The notes under the pieces are model-generated. The model worked only from the letters and a program-made list of their open reading frames with translations. It was not told where the DNA came from and made no database searches. From contig CAKRKX010000012.1 of the NCBI GenBank assembly GCA_934358675.1, positions 1-36,729 of the forward strand: a stretch of DNA of 36,729 bases, given 5' to 3'. Each line of letters starts with the position of its first letter. The first letter of the stretch is position 1. Position numbers and translations under genes: made by a program. Below are positions 24,091 through 30,972 of this stretch, piece after piece. This stretch comes from an uncultured Agathobacter sp. GTDB taxonomy: Bacteria; Bacillota; Clostridia; Lachnospirales; Lachnospiraceae.

Positions 24091-26124
24091 TTAAATCTGG
24101 TTTCCCACGATCCTGTAATATGATTTTGAAGTGATTTTAAACACGATATAATAAATGATTACAAACACGATAAATGTAACGAGCAGACATCCTGCAAACA
24201 AGGATGTGTTCGTCAGATTCAACATTGCAAGCAGTCTGGCCATCATCGGAAATGCTGCAAGCGTATGGATGGCTGCTGTCACAAGCGGCAGGAAAAAGAC
24301 GATGCGTACCTGCGACCGGATCGATGCCTTCACCTCACGGTTGCTCATTCCGACTTTCTCCATGATCTCGTAGCGTTGCTTATCCTCATACCCTTCCGAA
24401 ATCTGTTTGTAGAAGATGATCATAACCGTTACCATAAGGAAAATGATTCCAAGATAGATACCGATAAAGAAGAATCCACCGTAGATTGTAAAGAATTCCG
24501 CCCTATTTGCCTGACGGCTCTCCACATAGCAGTCCTTCACATCGGACTGTTCCTCCCTGGATGGCACAAGCTGCTTTCTGACTGCTTCGCCGAATGCAGC
24601 TTTCTGCCCGTCGGTGCCCGCAGTGTCAATTCCTATGACATCGTTGTACTGATTGCCTCGGATCGACGCTGCATCGGCAAACAGATTCTGCAGTGTCTCC
24701 TCGGAATCTACAACCACGTAATAATCGCCCTCCAGCATGCTTGCTTTATAATTGTCCTGTGTGGCGGCATACACATGCGAATCTGCAACCGGAAACGAAT
24801 GTCCAAACAAAGTAACCGTGTCTTCGTCATATTCCTTTGAAGCGTAAATGTTTACTTTTCCCTCCGGCACCTTCGGAACATCTGCTTCCGTAAATGCATC
24901 GTCCATCTGGATCAGGCTGTCTCTTGTGATCAGATTAACAAGCGACATCTGTCCATCAAAACTGGCCCGGTCCGCCAGCGTAAAGTCCGCATTATCGCGG
25001 ACTGCTATAACATACACATACTGATAATGCCGGAAATTTTCTGCGGAAATCTTCTGTTCTTCCATAATCTTTCTTATTTTTTTCTCATTCTCTGCCGGTA
25101 CATCATTCTTTAAATCTTCCTGCAAAGCATTCACATCCGAATACCTGGTGTACAATGTAGTCTCCATCGGATAACGCGCCGCAAGTTCATCATCCACGCC
25201 CGCATACATACTCACTGTCATGGACACCATGACGAGTACCATGGTGGAAAGGATACAGATACTTGCCAGTCCCGCCGCATTCTGCTTCATACGATAGATC
25301 ATACCCGATACCGCGGCAAAATGCTTCGGATGATAATAGAACTTCTTATTGCTGCGCAGACCTTTTAGCAAAGCAATACTCCCCGCGGTAAAAAGCAGGT
25401 AGGTTCCGATCATAACCAGTACGACTGCAATAAAGAACATTCCAAGAACCTTGAGCGGATTTTGCGTCGTAACCGCAATATAGTAAGCGACAGCAATACA
25501 TGCCACCCCGAAGATGGTGCTAAACGCTTTGGTCTTCGGTTCCTTCTCCCCGACATTGCTGCCACGGAGCAGTTCGATCGGGTTTGCAAGTCCGATCTGC
25601 ATCAGATTATGCACAAGTGTCAGAAAATACAGAACACCGAACACAACCAGAGTCAGTTCGATTCCGGAACCGTTCACAGAGAACATAATGCTTTCTTTAT
25701 ACTGAAGAATGCGATACAGAAGCATGAGTATCAGTTTTGAGAATACAATTCCGAATGCCAGTCCCCCGCCGATTGCGAGCAAAGCAACAAACAGAGTCTC
25801 CAGCCCCAATACTTTCGCAATATGGCGTTTCTCCATGCCAAGAATGTTATACACACCGATCTCACGTTTTCTGCGCTTGATGATAAAACTATTCGTGTAG
25901 AAAATAAAGATATAGGAAAAAATCCCCATTACACCAACGCCCAGCGCAAAGATTATACGAAGGTTTCCCACGCTCGGCATCTTGTCGAGTCCCTTGTTCC
26001 CGTTTAAAAAGAGGATCAGATAAAACATCGCCACCGTCATAATACCCGAGAGTATATATGGAAGATAAAGCGGCTTATTGTTTTTCATATTGGTTTTCGC
26101 CAGTTTTACATACAGATTATTCAT
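24091..26124 (-). CDS. BceB-type FtsX-like ABC permease
   Basis: A 677-residue membrane protein with about ten helices and one large extracellular domain of about 200 residues (roughly 310-520, including RYPMETTLYTRYSDVNAL and SFDGQMSLVNL). That is the layout of BceB-family permeases, which sense and remove lantibiotics or bacitracin-like peptides from lipid II intermediates. The N-terminus NLYVKLAKTNMKNNKPLYLP and C-terminal FtsX helices fit. The ATG at 26124 overlaps the ATPase stop (ATGAATAA), with GGTGAG upstream. With BceA and the kinase/regulator downstream of the promoter at 29698, it should form a detection-and-resistance module. The actual peptide cannot be read from sequence. Confidence 0.9.
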   Translation of the reverse strand: MNNLYVKLAKTNMKNNKPLYLPYILSGIMTVAMFYLILFLNGNKGLDKMPSVGNLRIIFALGVGVMGIFSYIFIFYTNSFIIKRRKREIGVYNILGMEKRHIAKVLGLETLFVALLAIGGGLAFGIVFSKLILMLLYRILQYKESIMFSVNGSGIELTLVVFGVLYFLTLVHNLMQIGLANPIELLRGSNVGEKEPKTKAFSTIFGVACIAVAYYIAVTTQNPLKVLGMFFIAVVLVMIGTYLLFTAGSIALLKGLRSNKKFYYHPKHFAAVSGMIYRMKQNAAGLASICILSTMVLVMVSMTVSMYAGVDDELAARYPMETTLYTRYSDVNALQEDLKNDVPAENEKKIRKIMEEQKISAENFRHYQYVYVIAVRDNADFTLADRASFDGQMSLVNLITRDSLIQMDDAFTEADVPKVPEGKVNIYASKEYDEDTVTLFGHSFPVADSHVYAATQDNYKASMLEGDYYVVVDSEETLQNLFADAASIRGNQYNDVIGIDTAGTDGQKAAFGEAVRKQLVPSREEQSDVKDCYVESRQANRAEFFTIYGGFFFIGIYLGIIFLMVTVMIIFYKQISEGYEDKQRYEIMEKVGMSNREVKASIRSQVRIVFFLPLVTAAIHTLAAFPMMARLLAMLNLTNTSLFAGCLLVTFIVFVIIYYIVFKITSKSYYRIVGNQI

Positions 26125-26893
26125 GTTTCTCACCACCTGTCGTCAAAACGGTCAGTGCGTCAGAAATCTTAACATACAGCTGCTCGTTCGTCATATTGCC
26201 GCGATAAATCTGGTGGAACACTTCTCCATCCTTGATAAAAAGTACACGGTTCGCGTGACTTGCCGCCTTGGTACTGTGCGTTACCATAAGGATTGTCTGT
26301 CCGTCCTCATTGATCTGGTTAAACAGCTCCAGCAGTTCACCGGATGCCTTAGAGTCAAGTGCTCCTGTCGGCTCATCCGCAAGGATCAGTTCGGGTTTTG
26401 TGATCAGTGCACGTGCAACTGCCGCTCTCTGCTTTTGTCCGCCGGACACCTCATACGGATATTTGTCAAGGATCTGATCGATTCCAAGCTTGATAGCGAT
26501 CGGCATCAGCCACTCCTGCATCTGTTTGTACGGAACACTCGATAACACAAGTGGAAGAAAGATATTGTCTTTCAGCGAGAAATTATCCAGCAGATTAAAG
26601 TCCTGAAATACAAATCCGAGATGCTCCCGGCGAAAAGTTGCCAGCTCCTTTTCCTTGACCGATACCAGATTCTTTCCGTTGATCAGCACTTCTCCGGCCG
26701 TCGGCTTATCGAGTGCTGCCAAAATATTAAGCAGCGTTGTCTTACCCGATCCTGACTCTCCCATGATCGCGACATACTCTCCCTGTTCCACAGAAAAATT
26801 GATATTGGACAATGCCTGTATCTGATTGCCTCCGAACCGTGTCGTATATATCTTTTTCAGATTACTAACTTCTAAGATTGCCATCTTTTCCAT
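26117..26893 (-). CDS. BceA-type ABC ATPase
   Basis: A 258-residue single ABC domain of the MacB/LolD-like type: Walker A GESGSGKTT (45-53), Q-loop VFQDFNLL, signature VSGGQKQR (149-156), Walker B LILADEPTGALDS, H-loop VTHS. It pairs with the overlapping permease. Two ATGs compete: 26893, only 2 bases after AAGGAG, and 26884, 11 bases after it. Neither spacing is ideal, so the start is uncertain by three residues. It is preceded by an activator-type promoter with a palindrome at 26986. Confidence 0.92.
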   Translation of the reverse strand: MEKMAILEVSNLKKIYTTRFGGNQIQALSNINFSVEQGEYVAIMGESGSGKTTLLNILAALDKPTAGEVLINGKNLVSVKEKELATFRREHLGFVFQDFNLLDNFSLKDNIFLPLVLSSVPYKQMQEWLMPIAIKLGIDQILDKYPYEVSGGQKQRAAVARALITKPELILADEPTGALDSKASGELLELFNQINEDGQTILMVTHSTKAASHANRVLFIKDGEVFHQIYRGNMTNEQLYVKISDALTVLTTGGEKHE

Positions 26894-26929
26894 TGCTCCT
26901 TTTCATTTTGTTTCGTTCTTACAAATGGA

Positions 26930-27005
26930 AGTATAGCAAAAGGCCGAAACGCCAGCCATCGATTCAACTTACATTTCGACCTCCTATCTTACAAGTTTGT
27001 AAGAT
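26930..27005 (-). promoter_or_regulatory. Activator-type promoter with BceR-like palindrome
   Basis: TGCTATACT is an extended -10 (TATACT at 26930-26935) with no good -35. Upstream lies a perfect 20-bp palindrome, ATCTTACAAACTTGTAAGAT (26986-27005), which contains TTACA-N4-TGTAA. From memory, Bce-type regulators recognise TnACA-N4-TGTnA-like sites. Further TGTAAG half-sites lie at about 26966-26972 and 26917-26922. No terminator separates it from the kinase gene. Confidence 0.65.
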
Positions 27006-27023
27006 TACACATATTTTCACCAT

Positions 27024-28040
27024 TCACTTCTTTATCTTTTGAAATCCGATCCACACCGTTGTCCCGATTCCATACTCCGATTCGAGCCGGATGCTGTGTC
27101 CCAGCTTATTTAATACGAGCCTGCTTAAATACAACCCGATTCCCGTCGATTTCTTGTCAGAATGACCATTGTAACCGGTATACCCTTTCTCAAACACGCG
27201 CGTTAAGTCCTCCGCCTTAATTCCGATTCCGTGATCCGTAATCTTCAGATAGTCCCAGTCCGGCTCATGCACGGTCTCGATGTTGATCGGCTGCCCCTCA
27301 TGCGAATATTTGATCGCATTCGAAAGAATCTGTTCGATTGCAAATGATACCCACTTTGCATCGGTCGTAACCATGATATCCGTACCTGCATATTGAAGTG
27401 GAATGCGCCTGCGTACCATAATCTTCGCGTATTTGCGAACCACCTCGCGCACAAGTTCATCTAAATGAAGTTTCTCAAGTACATAGTCATTGCCCGGCGT
27501 ATTCACCCTCTGATACTGCAGCGCCATATTAACATACTGTTCAATATCAAACAATTCTTTTTCCATCTCCGACTGCAGCTGTAACAGTTCTCCGTTCTCC
27601 ATCTGATTCCGTTGCACCTGAAGCAAAAGCTGCAATGCAGAGATCGGTGTCTTAATCTGATGTACCCACATGGAATAGTATTCGCGCATCTCCGTCTGAT
27701 TTCTTGCATAGGCTGCCGCTTCCAGCTTCCGTTGCATCGAGACTTCCTCAATCATTTCCTGATAAAGATTCTCGATCATATCCCCACTCTCCCGAATCAG
27801 AGTACCCTCATTTTTAAGATGATCCCCGGCTTCCTCCAACTTTCGGATTCTCCCCACATAGACGGCAAAACCACTCACAAATAACATGACAAACAAGAAT
27901 AGTTCCAATCCGGCAAAATACATAATATCCCTTGCACAAACATGCATCAGGAACATATAAAGCAACGCAAACGCCATCATAAGTACCGTACATGCCATCC
28001 AAAGGCGATTTCTTTTCATATAAGACGCTATCCGTTTCAT
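27024..28040 (-). CDS. BceS-type intramembrane-sensing histidine kinase
   Basis: A 338-residue kinase with two close membrane helices (about 13-33 and 38-60) and almost no external loop, the mark of intramembrane-sensing kinases that read the state of a partner transporter. The phosphorylation site is His127 in YYSMWVHQIKTPISA. The ATPase domain has QILSNAIKYSHEG, DHGIGI and STGIGLYLSRLV. The start overlaps the regulator stop (ATGA). The pair BceS/BceR plus BceAB is complete here. Confidence 0.92.
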   Translation of the reverse strand: MKRIASYMKRNRLWMACTVLMMAFALLYMFLMHVCARDIMYFAGLELFLFVMLFVSGFAVYVGRIRKLEEAGDHLKNEGTLIRESGDMIENLYQEMIEEVSMQRKLEAAAYARNQTEMREYYSMWVHQIKTPISALQLLLQVQRNQMENGELLQLQSEMEKELFDIEQYVNMALQYQRVNTPGNDYVLEKLHLDELVREVVRKYAKIMVRRRIPLQYAGTDIMVTTDAKWVSFAIEQILSNAIKYSHEGQPINIETVHEPDWDYLKITDHGIGIKAEDLTRVFEKGYTGYNGHSDKKSTGIGLYLSRLVLNKLGHSIRLESEYGIGTTVWIGFQKIKK

Positions 28041-28708
28041 CCGATTCGGTAACCAATTCCTTTCTTTGTCACAATAAAGTCCTCAAGTCCAATCGTTGCA
28101 AGCTTCTTACGTAGACGATTCACATTGACAGAAAGCGTGTTCTCATCCACGTACTCATCATTCTCCCAAAGCTTCGTCATCAGCGCATCACGGGAAACGA
28201 TCTTCTCCTTATTTTCAAACAAGGTCTGCAAAATGCGAAGTTCATTCTTCGTCAGTTCGATCTTCTGATCCTCATACACAAGCGTTGCATCCGTCAGGTT
28301 CAGGATCGCACCGTTGTGCTCACAAACACTTGCACTCCCCGCAAAATCATAGCTTCTTCGAAGCAGTGCCTGCACCTTCGCCGTCAATACTTCGAGTGTA
28401 AACGGTTTCGGAATGAAATCATCCCCACCCATACTGACTGCCATCACAATATTCATATCATCAGACATCGATGATAAAAAGATGATCGGCAACTGCGATA
28501 CCTGACGGATCTGCGTACACCAGTGATACCCGTTATAAAAAGGCAGATGAATATCCATCAACACAAGCTGCGGATCAAACGCCGCAAACTCCGCCATCAC
28601 ATCATTAAAATTTTCCACACAGTGCACCGTGTAATTCCACTTTTCCAAATGACTTTTTACGGTCTTGGCAATGATCTCATCATCTTCCACGATAAAAATG
28701 CGATACAT
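28037..28708 (-). CDS. BceR-type OmpR-family response regulator
   Basis: A 223-residue regulator: receiver with VEDDEIIA, Asp52 in VLMDIHLPFYNGYHW and Lys in FIPKPFT, then a winged-helix DNA-binding domain (about 125-222) with LTKNELRILQTLFENK, DENTLSVNVNRLRKKL and GIGYRIG. It probably activates the bceAB-like genes through the palindrome at 26986. It starts 12 bases after the membrane protein at 28721. Confidence 0.93.
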   Translation of the reverse strand: MYRIFIVEDDEIIAKTVKSHLEKWNYTVHCVENFNDVMAEFAAFDPQLVLMDIHLPFYNGYHWCTQIRQVSQLPIIFLSSMSDDMNIVMAVSMGGDDFIPKPFTLEVLTAKVQALLRRSYDFAGSASVCEHNGAILNLTDATLVYEDQKIELTKNELRILQTLFENKEKIVSRDALMTKLWENDEYVDENTLSVNVNRLRKKLATIGLEDFIVTKKGIGYRIG

Positions 28709-28720
28709 GATTAACTCCTC

Positions 28721-29599
28721 TTATTCCCGGTTCTCCTTGCCTGTCTTTATGATTTTCGGAACAACCGCTCCCGGCTGCGTGACCGCCGTACTTAAGATGA
28801 TCTTCACGATCCATATAAAAAAGATCATAACAAGGATCGGGATCAGACAGGTTGTGACGATCAGCACCGCAAGTCCGTCGACAAACTTATTCAACATATA
28901 CTTGAATTGCTCCGTTGCTCCGCCGATCGTGTCTTTCGCCTGGTCGATCGTATCCTTCGCCTTATCGATCAGTCCTGATAAAAATCCCTCATCCTGTGTA
29001 TCCTGCGTTTCTTTCTCCTGCGCATTTGCCGCATCCTCCGTCCGGCTGACCAGATTCTCTGTCTCCGCAAGTGTCGTGTCAATGGACTCCTGATAGGTGC
29101 TATAGATCAATTGTGACACATGCACACTCACCGGAATGACCGCATATAAAGCCAGACCGAGAATCAGTAGTTTCACACCCAGTCTCCAGAAAAATTCCTT
29201 GTTTATCACAAAAAACGCACCGATCGAACACATTGCGACCGGTATCAGCCACTTAAAAGTCAACGCTCCCAGAATCGTCAGCAGATATTTTTCAAGATAG
29301 ATTGCCGATACCACGATCAGAAAATATCCGCTCAGATCCGTCAATTTTTCAGCGATCGGCGTTCCTGTATCGCCCGGTGCCAGCGTGATGGCCGCCGAGA
29401 GCGCAGTCGCACCCGCACACAGTTCCAGAGCCGTGGTCTTCTTTTCATCCAGATAGGTAATAGTTTCCTTATTCAGTTTATAATCCGGCGACGAAAAGTT
29501 CTTCGCAAGAACCACGTTCGAAACAATCGCGATCACAACACACAGCGCGATCATGCACCATTTTAAAATCCGGTTTTCTTTTGTTTTCAATCGTTCCAT
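28721..29599 (-). CDS. Membrane protein of unknown function in the Bce operon
   Basis: A 292-residue protein with about six predicted membrane helices: one N-terminal (about 15-32), several central (about 60-175), and a C-terminal one (VLIVTTCLIPILVMIFFIWIV, about 245-270). Between them is a charged helical segment (ENLVSRTEDAANAQEKETQ and LIDKAKDTIDQAKDTI) that should form a coiled coil. I do not recognise a characterised family. It is the first gene of an operon with the regulator and kinase (12-base gap; AAGGAGGGAG before the ATG). This makes it a candidate accessory component of the Bce sensing module, though no such part is standard. Confidence 0.8.
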   Translation of the reverse strand: MERLKTKENRILKWCMIALCVVIAIVSNVVLAKNFSSPDYKLNKETITYLDEKKTTALELCAGATALSAAITLAPGDTGTPIAEKLTDLSGYFLIVVSAIYLEKYLLTILGALTFKWLIPVAMCSIGAFFVINKEFFWRLGVKLLILGLALYAVIPVSVHVSQLIYSTYQESIDTTLAETENLVSRTEDAANAQEKETQDTQDEGFLSGLIDKAKDTIDQAKDTIGGATEQFKYMLNKFVDGLAVLIVTTCLIPILVMIFFIWIVKIILSTAVTQPGAVVPKIIKTGKENRE

Positions 29600-29694
29600 G
29601 TTCTCCCTCCTTCGCCTTTTCGTAGATTCTCAGACGATTTCTTATTTAAATAAGCCGAGTACTGTTCCGGCTTCATCGAACTTCGATTTTTTCT

Positions 29695-29898
29695 TTAATT
29701 ATAAATAACTTTGTTCCACGGGTCAATCTGATCCCAGCTGATCAGAACACTTCCATTTGTGACCAACTTCCCACTTAACACGGTCATTAACATATATAAT
29801 CCTTGTTCTGCAAACACATACGGATTACTGCGAGACATCGAATTGGTATTTGCGGTCGCAATTTGCGACCACAAATTGTTATTAACTTGATATAAACA
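29695..29898 (-). pseudogene. ORF6N-domain protein remnant
   Basis: An open stretch of 67 codons with no usable start. It includes NNLWSQIATANTN, then SNPYVFAEQGLYMLMTVLSG, which matches the conserved core of ORF6N (KilA-N-related phage/plasmid antirepressor-like) proteins (PYxFTEQGxxMLxTVL). The upstream domain portion is absent, a stop lies directly before it, and the tail does not continue as in the family. It is a decayed fragment and fills most of the 300-base gap upstream of the Bce operon. Its 3' end holds the promoter at 29698. Confidence 0.7.
29698..29726 (-). promoter_or_regulatory. Promoter of the membrane protein/bceR/bceS operon
   Basis: TTGACC (29721-29726) and TATAAT (29698-29703) are separated by 17 bases on the minus strand, a near-consensus promoter about 100 bases upstream of the gene at 28721. 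It overlaps the last codons of the ORF6N remnant. A leader hairpin AGCCG...CGGCT lies downstream at about 29653-29672. Confidence 0.75.
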
Positions 29899-29916
29899 TC
29901 ATTTTAATGGAGAAGA

Positions 29917-30174
29917 ATGAATCTATCAAAAATAGGATATTGCCGTTACGAATATGGAGACAGATCACCCTCTCCGCAGACAATCGAAATTATCTCTAAA
30001 GCACTATGTACTTCTGTAGATTATCTTGTCGGCTTAACTGACGACCCTTCTGCTGATACAATCACAATTGATAAAAAATCGGATCCTGTCCTTTTTGAAT
30101 TAGTTTCAAATATAACTAATAAAGAGGATACAATTAAAAGACTACTAGAATATTACAACCGACTAACCAAATAA
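29917..30174 (+). pseudogene. Truncated XRE-family HTH regulator
   Basis: An 85-codon frame starting inside the HTH: SKIGYCRYEYGDRSPSPQT, then TIEIISKALCTSVDYLVGL. This matches the recognition helix and following helices of XRE/Cro-type regulators, but the first two helices (about 25 residues) are missing. The C-terminal tail (ELVSNITNKEDTIKRLLEYY) is intact. GGAGAA lies 2 bases before the ATG, so a short protein may still be made, but it should not bind DNA normally. It is next to the ORF6N fragment, so both are probably remnants of a mobile element. Confidence 0.7.
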
Positions 30175-30213
30175 TATAAGAGAGGCATTCAGGGAGCATC
30201 CCACAGTCCCTGC

Positions 30214-30972
30214 TTAGCCGGCATATTTCTCAATCATCTCCATGATACATTCCTTTTTGGCAGGCTTTAAAACATATCCCTCCGGTTTTAGCTCCAAAAG
30301 TTCCTTAATATACTCCCGATCCGCAACCGCAGACAGAAATATAACAGGCAGCCCGGCAAACTGCTGATTTGCACGGATCGCACGCAGGAACATTTTCCCA
30401 TTTATCACCGGCATCTCATAGTCTAAAAAAATCAGATCCGGACAGTCCTTCTTCAAAATTTCAAATGCCTGGGCACCTGAAACTGCAATTGACACCCGAT
30501 ATCGGTCACTCACCAGTGTCTTCATATTACGCAGAAGAAGTGGATTATCATCTACGAATAATATATGCTTTCTTCTGTCTTCTTTTTTTAGTACCGCATT
30601 TTCATAATCCGGATAATCGATTCCTACTCCATCGCAAAGAGCCCGGATAATCTCCTGATTTCCAACCGGACGTGTCAGCTTGCGAAGCTGTCCGCCATCT
30701 GCTTCCAGATCATACTCCCGGAACTCATACTTACTACCGACAACCACAGCCGGTATCTCCCTATTTGCTTTCAGAACGGTTCTCAGTCCCTTTACATCTG
30801 CATAACATCCATTTAAAAAGATCAGTATAATGTCCGGTTCAAAGATCTGCACCAGTTTTCCAATCAAACTCTGGTCTGCCATGCTTAGCTGTACCTGAAA
30901 GTATGACAGCAGGACTTCATTCAAGTTCTTTGTTGTCTCATTCATTTCAGCAATAAACAGTACCCGTTTCAT
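30214..30972 (-). CDS. Response regulator with degenerate and intact receiver domains
   Basis: A 252-residue protein with two receiver-like domains and no output domain. The first (1-115) lacks the phosphoacceptor: Asn54 in ILIFLNGCYAD stands where Asp is expected, and the Lys is replaced in LTRPVG. The second (about 135-252) is intact: VDDNP (Asp141/142), Asp184 in IFLDYEMPVINGK, Ser214, and Lys236 in YVLKPA. Its ATG lies inside the last codons of the hybrid kinase gene, with AGGAGG 6 bases ahead, so the two are coupled. It probably relays phosphate from the kinase's HPt domain or acts by protein contact. Confidence 0.88.
   Translation of the reverse strand: MKRVLFIAEMNETTKNLNEVLLSYFQVQLSMADQSLIGKLVQIFEPDIILIFLNGCYADVKGLRTVLKANREIPAVVVGSKYEFREYDLEADGGQLRKLTRPVGNQEIIRALCDGVGIDYPDYENAVLKKEDRRKHILFVDDNPLLLRNMKTLVSDRYRVSIAVSGAQAFEILKKDCPDLIFLDYEMPVINGKMFLRAIRANQQFAGLPVIFLSAVADREYIKELLELKPEGYVLKPAKKECIMEMIEKYAG

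Noticed and set aside
29856..29872. Perfect palindrome GGTCGCAA-T-TTGCGACC as an operator
   Set aside because: It falls inside the coding part of the ORF6N remnant (SQIAT codons) and is not near a usable promoter, so chance or inherited coding sequence is more likely.
30185..30213. Hairpin after the double-receiver gene as a terminator
   Set aside because: The CAGGGA/TCCCTG stem has only about 6 bp and no T run on either strand.
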